Source: Chondromyces crocatus (GTDB lineage: Bacteria > Myxococcota_A > Polyangia > Polyangiales > Polyangiaceae). Taken from it: a stretch of DNA of 64,000 nt. The position numbers and the translations under genes are program-made. The DNA lies in the NCBI RefSeq assembly GCF_001189295.1, contig NZ_CP012159.1, positions 1,626,001 to 1,690,000 on the forward strand, in the 5' to 3' direction. Positions within the stretch are counted from its first letter, which is position 1; every line of letters begins with the position of its first letter. This document shows, piece after piece, positions 35,053 to 43,439 of the stretch. The notes under the pieces are model-generated. The model saw nothing but the letters and a program-made list of their open reading frames with translations. It had not been told where the DNA came from and ran no database searches.

Positions 35053-36660
35053 CTGTAGCCGCTTCTCGTCCATCTGCTCATATGCGTCGAGGTCCGACCT
35101 GCCCTTGATGGTCGAGCGGCCCGTGACGTCCTTGATGCGCTTGAACCACTCCGGGATCTCTCCGGGCATCATGGCGTTGGCCTTCCAGTCCACCACGATG
35201 GCCCTCTGCCCCCAGAACCTCAACGTGTCCATGCGGGGTGGCGTGAGGAAGAGCGCGTCCTTCGGGGAGCGCTCGCGCATCCAGGCATAGAGTGTCTGCT
35301 CGTCCTGACCCTGCCCCCGGACCAGGTTGGAACGGGCGCTGTACTCCTTCAACTGACGTACCGCGACGGGGACGACGATGGCGAGGGAAGCGAGCAACGC
35401 CACCGGAACGGCGGCACGCCGCAGCCAGCGGCCGAACCGTACCCCTCCAGCGGTAGGAGCGAGCATCTCCATCCCGGTGTGCGCGAGAAAGACGAGCAGC
35501 GGGGCTGCGCTGATGGCGAGCACGATCGCCGCGAGCGTGCGGTCGTCACGCCCGGCATTGAGCAGACAGAGGGAGCCCACGCCGCCGAACACCAGCGCCA
35601 GCGCGATGTTGGGCACGTTTCGCGCGCGTCGAGGTTCCGTCATGACGGTGACCGCACCAGCGCACGCCACCGCCTGGAGCAGCAGGATGCTGTGAGGCAA
35701 GAGCCGCCATGAGAACAGCTGGGTGGCCTTGGGGAGCTGGAACAGGGTGGAAAGGACGAGACCTCCCCAGATGACGGCGGAGAGGCCAGCGATCAACGCA
35801 CCGACGCGCCGCAACGGCGCCGCGCCGCGGGTGGCGAGACAGAGCGCGCCGGCGCCGCCGAGGAGCAGCCAGGCCACGGCCGACTGGAACTCCCCCTTGT
35901 GCTTGATGGCGTCATAGTGGTGCGGAGCACGGATCTTGAAGAGTATCTCCTGCGCTGCGGCCTGATTGGGCGCGTTCGCCGCGCCGAGGAGCACAGGCAA
36001 AAACAGGAGAACGACCGCGCTCGGTACGAGGAGCTGAAGCAGCAGCCGGGGGCCCAGCCCCTCTCGACCCATCGCGAGATGCGCGATGAGCAGCGCCATG
36101 ACGAGCAGGACCAGGTAGTTCGCGTGGAACAGCCCACTCAGCGCGGCGCACAGACCGGACGCAAGCCACTGCCCCCGGGCGAAGAAAGCCGCAGCTCCCA
36201 GCAACCCGAGACTCGCCAGCGTGGAGGGTTGGAAGAACTTGTCGAAGACGTAGGTCGCCGTGGCCCCGTCCGTGCGCGTCTGGAAGGCGAGGGCGAGCAT
36301 CATGAGAAAGGCTGGCAATGCGCGCTTCGGGCCGCAGAGCGCGCGGAGCAGCGCGTACATGCACAGCGCGCCGGCCGCGACCACGGCCGTGTGCGCGATG
36401 CCGATCGCCCATCCCCGGGGGTCGACGGCGATGAGGCCCGCAGCCAGATATTTGAACGTGGGGTGATACTGGGTGGTCTGGGTGACGAACCAGTCTCGCT
36501 GCAGGATGCTGGGATCGAGCAACCTCAGGGAGCCGAGCATGTAGACCAGTTGATTGTCGGCACCGTAGTTATGCCCGAAGCTCAAGCCGAAGCAGACCGA
36601 CGCCACCGACGCCAGAAAGACGTCGAGCGTGTTTCGAAGCTTACTGATTGGATAAGACAC
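34924..36660 (-). CDS. Polytopic membrane protein, GT-C-like or DUF6798-like
   Basis: 578 residues with about 11-12 helices and a C-terminal soluble domain (about 455-578). The N-terminus (VCFGLSFGHNYGADNQLVYM) with an acidic residue in the first loop, followed by FVTQTTQYHPTFKYL and DKFFQPSTLASLG, resembles membrane proteins of the GT-C-like group found in glycan loci; the exact family is uncertain. The natural-looking C-terminus YVVLDVRAGI lies inside the overlap with the convergent GT2 gene. It may transfer the lipid-linked 6-deoxysugar. Its promoter should lie in the unusual gap that follows on its 5' side. Confidence 0.72.
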   Translation of the reverse strand: MSYPISKLRNTLDVFLASVASVCFGLSFGHNYGADNQLVYMLGSLRLLDPSILQRDWFVTQTTQYHPTFKYLAAGLIAVDPRGWAIGIAHTAVVAAGALCMYALLRALCGPKRALPAFLMMLALAFQTRTDGATATYVFDKFFQPSTLASLGLLGAAAFFARGQWLASGLCAALSGLFHANYLVLLVMALLIAHLAMGREGLGPRLLLQLLVPSAVVLLFLPVLLGAANAPNQAAAQEILFKIRAPHHYDAIKHKGEFQSAVAWLLLGGAGALCLATRGAAPLRRVGALIAGLSAVIWGGLVLSTLFQLPKATQLFSWRLLPHSILLLQAVACAGAVTVMTEPRRARNVPNIALALVFGGVGSLCLLNAGRDDRTLAAIVLAISAAPLLVFLAHTGMEMLAPTAGGVRFGRWLRRAAVPVALLASLAIVVPVAVRQLKEYSARSNLVRGQGQDEQTLYAWMRERSPKDALFLTPPRMDTLRFWGQRAIVVDWKANAMMPGEIPEWFKRIKDVTGRSTIKGRSDLDAYEQMDEKRLQLLRSRYRVDYVVVRRDRERELGNHPVAFSNGRYVVLDVRAGI

Positions 36661-36914
36661 GGTCGCGCTCTATCACAGGTCTCGCGCCGCGGCTCGACCA
36701 GCGTGGGAAGGGAGAGAGGGCGATCGTGGGGCGGATCCGCTTCGAAAAAGCGCCGCGGTTTCGGTCGTCTCCCGGGGCACCGTGGCCACGTCATGACGCG
36801 GTGTTTCAATGACGCGATGGGACCCACGGCGAGCGCTCCGCGTATCAGCGTCACGTCCGCTCAGTCCAAGGCGTCGTCCCCTGGTCATTCATTCGAGGGC
36901 GAAATAGAGGGCCA

Positions 36915-36937
36915 CTCCGGAAATGCAGCTTCCGGAG
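36915..36937. terminator. Perfect 8-bp stem-loop in the leader
   Basis: CTCCGGAA (36915-36922) and TTCCGGAG (36930-36937) pair across a 7-base loop. It lies about 255 bases upstream of the membrane-protein gene and 560 upstream of the choice-of-anchor gene. It could be an attenuator, a terminator of a short transcript or a protein-binding palindrome. Confidence 0.4.
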
Positions 36938-37002
36938 CCACGCGGCGCGACTGGATGACGTCAATCTGCCGTCCATCCCTCGACAATCCGTCGTCGCGTC
37001 TC

Positions 37003-37050
37003 GTCAATACGTCGGTCAATTCACCCACCAATCCACGGTTCAATCTGTCG
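37003..37050. repeat. Four 12-bp units with a fixed CAAT core
   Basis: Units begin at 37003, 37015, 37027 and 37039. Each has CAAT at positions 3-6 and C- or CG-rich bases after it. Two further CAAT cores at 36962 and 36984 continue upstream at about 21-22-base steps. The exact 12-base phase with a conserved core suggests a series of binding sites. Confidence 0.55.
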
Positions 37051-37055
37051 ATTGA
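37040..37055. promoter_or_regulatory. Palindrome TCAATC-N4-GATTGA, copy 1
   Basis: A perfect 6+6 inverted repeat with spacer TGTC. Its right half runs into TTGACA, a perfect -35 hexamer on the plus strand (37052-37057). The same palindrome recurs at 37369. The form is that of a dimeric repressor or activator site placed on a promoter. Confidence 0.45.
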
Positions 37056-37090
37056 CATCGTGATGCGCCCATCCGGCCGTCAGCCGCGCG

Positions 37091-37150
37091 GAAGTCGCGA
37101 GAAGCCGCGAGAAGTCGTGAGAACTCATGGGAGCTCATGGGAATTCGAGC
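37091..37150. repeat. Six 10-bp degenerate tandem units
   Basis: Units GAAGTCGCGA, GAAGCCGCGA, GAAGTCGTGA, GAACTCATGG, GAGCTCATGG and GAATTCGAGC follow each other without gaps. All start with GA and keep TC or CC at positions 5-6. The 10-base phase is close to one helical turn, so one face of the DNA would present the same motif six times. Confidence 0.6.
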
Positions 37151-37304
37151 GTGCTCGGGGCCGGCCTCGACGGTCCACGCGACGGTTCCACGCCGAGATC
37201 TCGCGCTCCGAAGCGGCGTTGACACGCGGAATGAAGCCGTGTTCTCCTGAAGGATTCGTCTTTGATTCAAAATCCGTGAGCAGGATTCGAGCGTCATGGG
37301 CGCA

Positions 37305-37334
37305 TTGACACCACACTCGATGTCGATGGATACT
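37305..37334 (+). promoter_or_regulatory. Candidate promoter for the choice-of-anchor gene
   Basis: TTGACA at 37305-37310, an 18-base spacer and GATACT at 37329-37334 (four of six matches to TATAAT). It is the best -35/-10 pairing of the four TTGACA sites in the leader and lies about 170 bases before the start codon. An alternative is TTGACA at 37381 with a weak TAGATA. Confidence 0.35.
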
Positions 37335-37368
37335 GGCCGGATTTTCTCGATAGCGACTTTCGAAGAAC

Positions 37369-37384
37369 TCAATCCTATGATTGA
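37369..37384. promoter_or_regulatory. Palindrome TCAATC-N4-GATTGA, copy 2
   Basis: The same 6+6 inverted repeat as at 37040, with spacer CTAT, again running into TTGACA (37381-37386). It lies about 115 bases upstream of the secreted-protein gene. Confidence 0.45.
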
Positions 37385-37500
37385 CATTGAACCTCACCCG
37401 ACTAGATATGAGGACATCGCAGGCCGCTCCCCGGACGGGGCAGGCCCATCCCAATCAGCCATTTGGGGCGTTCTGGTGCCTTGTTCTCGGAGGTCGTGTC

Positions 37501-38955
37501 ATGGGTCTTCGTCGTTTCACCGCAGCCTCTCTCGCCATCTCCACCCTCGCCATTGCAAGCAGCGCACATGCGCTGAACGTCACACCGACCGATAACGCTC
37601 AGGCCCTGGCCAACGCTCTGCTCGGGAGCGGCGGCGCCGTCAGCATCACCTCCGTCAGCTACTCGGGTGCGGCTCACGCCTCGGGCCTCTTCACGGACGG
37701 GCCGCTCGGCCTCGCGGATGGCACGCTCCTCACGACGGGCAGAGCAATCGACGCGCTCCCTCCGAACTCGTCGCCGACCACGACGACCGCGAACAACCTT
37801 CCCGGGCATCCGCTCTGCGACGCGCTGATTCCGGGGTACACCAGCTACGACGCCTCGATCCTCACCATCACCTTCGATCTGGCGGCCTCGTTCAATGGTA
37901 TCCAGTTCAACTCGGTGTTCGGCAGCGAGGAGTTCCCCGAGTGGGTCGGCTCCTCCTACAATGACGTCTACGGTGTCTATCTGAACGGGTCGCAGGTGGC
38001 GTTCGATGACAATGGCGCGCCGATCACCATCAACGGGCCGTTCTTCAGCAGCGGCTCCGTCGTCCTCACGCCCGCGAACGGCACGGAGTACAACGGGACC
38101 ACGGGGATCTTGAATACCCGGGCGCCGCTGGCCGGAGGCTCGACGAACAACCTGCTCCAGATCGTGATCTGTGACGCTGGCGACACGGCGTTCGACAGCG
38201 GTGCATTCGTCTCGGGCCTCAATGGTTGCATCGGTGAGGACTGCAGCGGCACGGTCCCGTGCGCTCTCATCGACAACGACGGCGACGGCATCAACTCGTG
38301 CGACGATTGCGACGACGCCAACCCCAACACCTACCCCGGCGCGCCGGAGTACTGCGATGGCGTCGATAACAACTGCAATGGTGAGATCGACGAGGGCGGC
38401 GTCTGCGCGCCGGTGTGCGTGACGGTCCAGCGCGGCACCTTCGGCCACGCCGAGGATGCGTCGATCTACCCGCTGTCCCCGAACTACAACGAGGGCGCTC
38501 TGGCGAGCCTCCGGACCGGAAACACCAGCCCCCCGAAGAAGGCGCTCGTGCAGTTCGACCTCAACTTCGTGCCGTCGGGCGCGATCGTGACCCAGGCGAG
38601 CTTCGGCATCTTCCAGGAGTACACGACGCTGCAGAACCCCATCAACATCCACCAGGTGCTGGCGCCGTGGACCGAGAGCACGGTCACGGCCGGGAGCCTC
38701 AACAACAACTGGGATCCCGCCGTGCTCGCTTCCTTCACGACCGTGTCGGGCACCGCGGCCCACGCTGTGGACGTCACCACCATCGTGAGCGAGTGGGTGT
38801 ACGGGATCGAAGCCAACCACGGCTTCCTGCTCGAGGAAGGCGCGTCTCCGGCGCTGCACTCCTACCGCGCCAGTGAGCACCCGAACGTCGCTCAGCGGCC
38901 GTACCTCCACCTCTGCTACTTCGGCGGGGATGGGGGCATCGTCGGCGGCCACTGA
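37501..38955 (+). CDS. Secreted choice-of-anchor-L / MopE-motif / DNRLRE protein
   Basis: 484 residues. The signal peptide probably ends near ASSAHA-L (about 22). Residues about 30-235 form a choice-of-anchor L domain (SITSVSYSGAA, DALIPGYTSYDASIL, FNSVFGSEEFPE). Residues about 255-300 hold the MopE-like motif DNDGDGINSCDDCDD followed by NPNTYPGAPEYCDG and DNNCNGEIDEGG, a Cys- and Asp-rich repeat seen in metal-binding surface proteins. The C-terminal 180 residues form a DNRLRE-type beta domain. It is probably exported and sorted to the surface; ligand unknown. ATG 37501 is supported by GGAGGT six bases upstream and by the signal peptide. Confidence 0.88.
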   Translation: MGLRRFTAASLAISTLAIASSAHALNVTPTDNAQALANALLGSGGAVSITSVSYSGAAHASGLFTDGPLGLADGTLLTTGRAIDALPPNSSPTTTTANNLPGHPLCDALIPGYTSYDASILTITFDLAASFNGIQFNSVFGSEEFPEWVGSSYNDVYGVYLNGSQVAFDDNGAPITINGPFFSSGSVVLTPANGTEYNGTTGILNTRAPLAGGSTNNLLQIVICDAGDTAFDSGAFVSGLNGCIGEDCSGTVPCALIDNDGDGINSCDDCDDANPNTYPGAPEYCDGVDNNCNGEIDEGGVCAPVCVTVQRGTFGHAEDASIYPLSPNYNEGALASLRTGNTSPPKKALVQFDLNFVPSGAIVTQASFGIFQEYTTLQNPINIHQVLAPWTESTVTAGSLNNNWDPAVLASFTTVSGTAAHAVDVTTIVSEWVYGIEANHGFLLEEGASPALHSYRASEHPNVAQRPYLHLCYFGGDGGIVGGH

Positions 38956-39026
38956 GCACAGTCCACCGCGGGTGAATTCCCCCACATGGGGACCCCGTGA
39001 GGATGCGCTGAAAGCGCTCGCCTCGT

Positions 39027-39062
39027 CGGAAAGGGTCGGGAATCACATTCTCGACCTTTCCG
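39027..39062 (+). terminator. Long stem-loop after the choice-of-anchor gene
   Basis: CGGAAAGG-GTCGGGAAT and its complement ATTCTCGACCTTTCCG pair over about 16 positions with one bulge and one mismatch and a 3-base loop, about 70 bases after the stop. A TTT lies a few bases later. This is a good intrinsic terminator and separates the gene from the ABC transporter operon. Confidence 0.55.
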
Positions 39063-39204
39063 ATGTGGGTTTCTGAATCCGATTGCGCTCCGCCCTCCTC
39101 CCGCGCGAATCTCCCTGCCTCTGAGCGCGGCTTTTCCCTTCGCCCATCTGGCTCGACGTGGTGGACGCCTGCCGGGCCCTCCCGCTCCATGGGGTCGGTA
39201 CGGC

Positions 39205-39981
39205 TTGCGGGCTGCCGCGGCTTGCTACCTGTTGCTCATGGTCGCCTTGCCCGTGGGCATCGTGGCGAGGAGCGGGTTCTCTGCTGGGCTCGGAGGCCTC
39301 GCGCGCGCGCTCTGGCACCCCGTGGCCCGTAGCGCGTTGCTGCTGACCCTGCAGTCGGCCGCGATCATGGCCTTGATCAACGCGGTGATGGGCACACTCA
39401 TCGCCTACGTGCTCGTGCGCTACCAGTTCCCGGGTCGACGCATCCTCAACCTGCTCATCGACCTGCCTTTCGCCATCCCCACGCTGGTCGCAGGGCTCAT
39501 GCTCGTGGTGTTGCTGGGGCCCTCCGCGCCGCTCGGACGCGCCCTGGACGGCGCTGGACTCCGCGTCGTGTATGCGCCTGCATCGATCCTTCTCTGCCTG
39601 CTCTTCGTGACCCTTCCGTTCGTCGTGCGCGCCGTCGAGCCGGTGCTGCGTGAACTCGACCCTGCCGAGGAAGAGGCGGCTCGCATTCTGGGCGCGAGCG
39701 ACGTCGCGGCATTTCGTCGGGTGATCTTGCCGTCGCTCTCGCCTGCCATCGTGAGTGGCTCCTTGCTCAGCTTCTCGCGGGCTCTCGGAGAGTTCGGCTC
39801 CATCGTGGTGGTGGCAGGGAACATCCCGCGCCGCACCCTCACCGCGGCGGTCTTCGTTTTCGGTGAGGTGGAGTCGGGGAATCCACTCGCGGCGAGCGCG
39901 ATGGCGCTCGTCTTGATTACGATTTCATTTTCCATCCTGCTGCTCGTGGATGCATTCGGCCGGCGAGCAGCGCATGCCTAG
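39205..39981 (+). CDS. cysT: Sulfate/thiosulfate ABC permease CysT-like
   Basis: 258 residues with about six helices. It has [51 protein letters not shown] and the EAA-type cytoplasmic loop (EEEAARILGAS, LPSLSPAI), followed by SFSRALGEFGSIVVVAGN; all are typical of CysT/CysU. It forms the channel with CysW in the inner membrane. The first start found in frame is TTG at 39205, which leaves the N-terminus slightly shorter than usual. The stop overlaps the cysW start. No sulfate-binding protein gene precedes it. Confidence 0.88.
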   Translation: MRAAAACYLLLMVALPVGIVARSGFSAGLGGLARALWHPVARSALLLTLQSAAIMALINAVMGTLIAYVLVRYQFPGRRILNLLIDLPFAIPTLVAGLMLVVLLGPSAPLGRALDGAGLRVVYAPASILLCLLFVTLPFVVRAVEPVLRELDPAEEEAARILGASDVAAFRRVILPSLSPAIVSGSLLSFSRALGEFGSIVVVAGNIPRRTLTAAVFVFGEVESGNPLAASAMALVLITISFSILLLVDAFGRRAAHA

Positions 39982-40798
39982 GCGTGTCAGGCTCGGGCGT
40001 GCGGCGCTCATTGCCATTGCCGTCGTCTATGTCTGTGCGCTGGTCGCGGTTCCGGCTGCGGCGCTGCTCCATGGCGCCTTCAGCGAGGGGCTCGGGCCGT
40101 TCTTTCAGGTCTTCGCTCGGCCGGATGTCCGTCATGCTCTCTCGATGACGGCGCTGATGGTGTTCTCGGCCGTCGTGGTGAACACCGTGTTCGGCACGGC
40201 AATCGCGTGGGTGCTGACCCGTGACCGTTTTCGTGGCCGGCGGCTCCTGAATGGCCTCGTGGACGTGCCGTTCGCGATTTCGCCGGTCATCGTCGGGTTC
40301 GTGTTGCTCGAGCTCTTCGGGCGTCAGGGCCTCTTCACGCCGGTGACGCGCGCGCTTGGCGTCCAGATCGCCTTTGCGTGGCCAGGGATGGCGCTGGCAA
40401 CGACGTTCGTGACGTTGCCCTTCGTCGTCCGTGAGGTGGCTCCGGTGCTCGAGGAGGTCGGCACGGAGCAGGAGGCCGCGGCCCATACCCTGGGGGCCTC
40501 CGCCCTCGTCACGTTCTTCCGGGTGACGCTGCCCTCGATCCGCTGGGGACTCGCTTACGGGATCACCTTGACGGCGGCTCGTAGCATCGGCGAGTTCGGC
40601 GCCGTCCTGATCATCTCCGGGGGCATCGCCGGCCGCACGGAGACGGCGACGAGCTTCGTGTACCGGGCGCTCGAAGATCGCGACGATCTCGGGGCTCATG
40701 CGGTCGCCGTCGTGCTCGCTGTCGCCTCCCTCGCGCTGCTCGGCGCCATGGAAATGCTCAAGCGCTGGCGTGCTGGTTCGCGCCAGGTAGAGGAGTAG
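39974..40798 (+). CDS. cysW: Sulfate/thiosulfate ABC permease CysW-like
   Basis: 274 residues, about six helices. It has [58 protein letters not shown], the EAA loop ([20 protein letters not shown]) and [19 protein letters not shown], which separates CysW from CysT. It pairs with CysT in the inner membrane. ATG 39974 overlaps cysT by eight bases; an in-frame ATG at 39950 would add eight residues. It is followed five bases later by cysA. Confidence 0.88.
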   Translation: MPRRVRLGRAALIAIAVVYVCALVAVPAAALLHGAFSEGLGPFFQVFARPDVRHALSMTALMVFSAVVVNTVFGTAIAWVLTRDRFRGRRLLNGLVDVPFAISPVIVGFVLLELFGRQGLFTPVTRALGVQIAFAWPGMALATTFVTLPFVVREVAPVLEEVGTEQEAAAHTLGASALVTFFRVTLPSIRWGLAYGITLTAARSIGEFGAVLIISGGIAGRTETATSFVYRALEDRDDLGAHAVAVVLAVASLALLGAMEMLKRWRAGSRQVEE

Positions 40799-40803
40799 CC
40801 GCC

Positions 40804-41931
40804 GTGGGGATCGTGGTTCGTGGCCTGAAGAAGCGGTTTGGGGCGACCCAGGTGCTCGACGACGTCTCGTTCGAGATCGCCCGTGGCGAGATGGTGGCGC
40901 TGCTCGGCCCCAGCGGCGGGGGCAAGAGCACGGTGCTCCGGATCATCGCCGGGCTGGAGTTTGCCGACGAAGGGGAGGTGCACCTCAGGGGACGGGTCGC
41001 CACCCACACCCGGGTGCAGGATCGCGACATCGGCTTCGTATTTCAGGGGTACGCGCTCTTCCGGCACATGACGGTCCGCGAGAACGTGGCCTTCGGCCTC
41101 AGCATCCGCAAGCGGCCGAAGGCCGAGGTCCAGCGCGTCGTCGACGAGTTCCTCGCGCTCGTGCAGCTCGACGGCCTGGGTGATCGCTATCCGACGGAGC
41201 TGTCCGGGGGGCAGCGCCAGCGCGTGGCCCTGGCCCGTGCTCTCGCTCCAGGAACGGATCTGCTGTTGCTCGATGAGCCCTTCGGGGCGCTCGACGCCAA
41301 GGTGCGCCTCGACTTGCGTGAGTGGCTGCGCCGCCTTCACCAGGAGCGTGGACTCACCGGCGTCTTCGTCACCCACGACCAGGAAGAGGCGATGGATCTC
41401 GCCAGTCGGGTGATCGTGATGAACCGCGGTCGTGTCGAGCAGATCGGTACACCGGAGGAGATCTACGATCGTCCCGCCACCGAGTTCGTGGCGAGCTTCG
41501 TGGGATCCATCAACGTGTTCGAGGGGCAGGTGCGTGGCGCGCAGGCAGCCCTCGGCGGGATCTCCGTGGGGGCTCCGTCGGGCGCAGGAGACGGCGCCAG
41601 CGTGCGTGCCTTCATCCGCCCCCACGACGTGGAGCTGCACGCGCGCGTCCGCCAGGAGGCTGGCTCGACGCCGGCGTCGCCGCTCGACGAGGGCGCGGAG
41701 GAGCGCTCCGACGCCAGCGAGGGGCCGGGGATCAGCCCTGCTGCTGCGCGCATCGAGCGGATGTCGCGGGTCGGATGGACCGCGAAGCTGGAGCTTCGTC
41801 TCACCGATGGACGTCCGCTCGTGGTCGAGGTGACCAAAGAGCGTCTCGCTCAGCTCGGCCTCTCCGAGGGGGACTGGGTCCTCGTCAGTGTCCGGCAGGC
41901 GAAGATCTTCGTGCAGGACTACGAGATCTGA
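40804..41931 (+). CDS. cysA: Sulfate/thiosulfate ABC transporter ATPase
   Basis: 375 residues. It has Walker [10 protein letters not shown] at 35-43, the signature [15 protein letters not shown] and Walker [13 protein letters not shown], then the H-loop [11 protein letters not shown] and [19 protein letters not shown] typical of CysA. A C-terminal TOBE-like regulatory region follows (about 240-375). It contains a low-complexity insertion (about 275-310) absent in many homologues. It energises CysTW on the cytoplasmic face. It starts at GTG 40804, five bases after cysW. Confidence 0.92.
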   Translation: MGIVVRGLKKRFGATQVLDDVSFEIARGEMVALLGPSGGGKSTVLRIIAGLEFADEGEVHLRGRVATHTRVQDRDIGFVFQGYALFRHMTVRENVAFGLSIRKRPKAEVQRVVDEFLALVQLDGLGDRYPTELSGGQRQRVALARALAPGTDLLLLDEPFGALDAKVRLDLREWLRRLHQERGLTGVFVTHDQEEAMDLASRVIVMNRGRVEQIGTPEEIYDRPATEFVASFVGSINVFEGQVRGAQAALGGISVGAPSGAGDGASVRAFIRPHDVELHARVRQEAGSTPASPLDEGAEERSDASEGPGISPAAARIERMSRVGWTAKLELRLTDGRPLVVEVTKERLAQLGLSEGDWVLVSVRQAKIFVQDYEI

Positions 41932-41953
41932 GATCTCTGGGTCCGGGCTCGGC

Positions 41954-42709
41954 TCAGAAGTCCACGCACATGGGATCGCCCTTGTCGCACTTTTTCTTGG
42001 GCGCATCGGGCTTGCTGACCACCGCCCTCGGGCCTGCCCCGTGATGCGAAGGCGCTTGCCTGGACGTCAGCGCGTCGATCTGTCGCTGGAGTTCGAGCCT
42101 CTCCTTTTCACTCCTGGCCTGCTGGTACTGGTCCTGGAGTGACGCGATCTGTCCGGCGCGCTGCTCGAGTTCCTGCTTCAGCCGGGTCTGCTCCGCCTCT
42201 TGCGCCGCCAGCGCTGCGGCTTGAGTGGCCTGCTCCTTCTCGGCCTCCGGCTTGATCTTTCCGAAGTACACCCCGAAGGAAGCTCCCAGCACCAGCACCC
42301 CGCCGATGGTGCTCGCGGCGAGCAGCCGCTGCAGGCGCTTCTTGTGCTGGTCCTGCGCCATCTGGGCCAGAGAGCGTTCGTGCTCCTGCTGCCGGAGCAG
42401 TGCCTCCATCCTGGAGCGTTGTTCGACCTCGACCCGAGCGCGCTCGACCTCTGCTTGCTTCAGCGCCTCGAGCCGCGCGTTCTCCTCGCGCATGCGCTGC
42501 TCCTCCAGGCTGCGGCGCTCCTCTTCGGCGCGGATCCTGGCGAGTTCGGCTTCCCTGGCTCGCGCTTCGGCGTGTGCCCGTGCCGTCGCTTCGGCGGTCG
42601 CACGGCGCAGAGCGGCAGCTGCTTCCTCTTCTTGCCGCTGGCGCTCCAACCCCATGAGCTGATCCAGGGAGAACAAAAGGGAGTTGGCGTTTTCCTTCAT
42701 CTCGGCCAT
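41954..42709 (-). CDS. Hypothetical coiled-coil protein with one helix
   Basis: 251 residues. A long charged coiled coil (about 20-125, rich in Glu, Arg and Ala) precedes one membrane helix (about 131-150). A second coiled coil (about 152-215) is followed by a basic tail with two Cys (KKKCDKGDPMCVDF). No family is recognised. The topology suggests an inner-membrane scaffold with a coiled coil on each side. It converges with cysA (22 bases apart). Confidence 0.65.
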   Translation of the reverse strand: MAEMKENANSLLFSLDQLMGLERQRQEEEAAAALRRATAEATARAHAEARAREAELARIRAEEERRSLEEQRMREENARLEALKQAEVERARVEVEQRSRMEALLRQQEHERSLAQMAQDQHKKRLQRLLAASTIGGVLVLGASFGVYFGKIKPEAEKEQATQAAALAAQEAEQTRLKQELEQRAGQIASLQDQYQQARSEKERLELQRQIDALTSRQAPSHHGAGPRAVVSKPDAPKKKCDKGDPMCVDF

Positions 42710-42858
42710 GGCGCGTGGACCTCCTCATCGCTCCATCGGCGCTTCTCGAGCGTCGGCGAGCGGGCGAGTCAGGGGGCTACTCCGAGCGGCGGTGTGGCGC
42801 GCTGGGTGCTGAAGCCATGGACCAGCCAGGAATGCGCGGCTTGGGTCCCTCGTCGCGC

Positions 42859-43386
42859 TTACTCCTCGATGCGAACGGAGACCTTCACCTTCACCCACAC
42901 ACCTTCGGGAGGCAGCGGATACGACGGATCGATCTCTCCCTTCCAGTCGATGTGAATGGTCCAGCCCTCGCCTTCCGGATCCTCGTAAAAGAACTGTCGG
43001 ATGTCGTCCTTGTAAACCACGTCGAGGGGCACGATGCGTTCGCCCTTCGGCATCGACGCCTTCTGCACGACGCGGGTGAGCTGGTCGCCCACCTTCACGT
43101 CCCCCGTGATGTTGCGGATGAAGCCCATGTCGGTCACCGACGTATCCTCGGCTTCGAGGCGTACGTACCGCAGCTCGGCGGCGCTCACCTGATGGGGGTT
43201 CTCGGTGATGGTGATCTCGCTCCAGCCAGCGAACGTCGTGGAACCTCCCGGTCTGACCGGAAATCGCGTCTCCGTCTCGTGATCGCCGCTGATGATGGAA
43301 CATCCGGTCGAAGCGAGGGCCAGCGCGGCGAGGGCAGGGACCCATCCAGATGAGCGTGAAGGGACACGGGGCAGCAGGGTAAGCAT
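42859..43386 (-). CDS. Hypothetical lipoprotein
   Basis: 175 residues. The signal sequence ends with a lipobox (ALASTGC, Cys at about 29). The mature part is beta-rich, with VTDMGFIRNITGDVKVGDQL and DDIRQFFYEDPEGEGW, and no recognised family. It is expected in the periplasm or outer membrane. It is divergent from fghA, with a candidate operator in the 132-base gap. The 149 bases downstream to the next minus-strand gene hold nothing evident. Confidence 0.7.
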   Translation of the reverse strand: MLTLLPRVPSRSSGWVPALAALALASTGCSIISGDHETETRFPVRPGGSTTFAGWSEITITENPHQVSAAELRYVRLEAEDTSVTDMGFIRNITGDVKVGDQLTRVVQKASMPKGERIVPLDVVYKDDIRQFFYEDPEGEGWTIHIDWKGEIDPSYPLPPEGVWVKVKVSVRIEE

Positions 43387-43439
43387 GGAGACCCCAGCGT
43401 AACACGGGTCGCGAGGCCAGCGATCGGAGCCGATATCGC

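Larger units (their letters stand above)
36661..37500. other. 840-bp gene-free leader with phased repeats
   Basis: No gene can be supported here. GC is lower than in the flanking genes, and the stretch separates the divergent membrane-protein and choice-of-anchor genes. It holds an 8-bp hairpin (36915-36937), a 12-bp-phased CAAT series (37003-37050), six 10-bp units (37091-37150), four TTGACA hexamers (37052, 37219, 37305, 37381) and two copies of TCAATC-N4-GATTGA (37040, 37369). It is therefore likely to be a complex regulatory region. A small RNA cannot be excluded. Confidence 0.6.
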
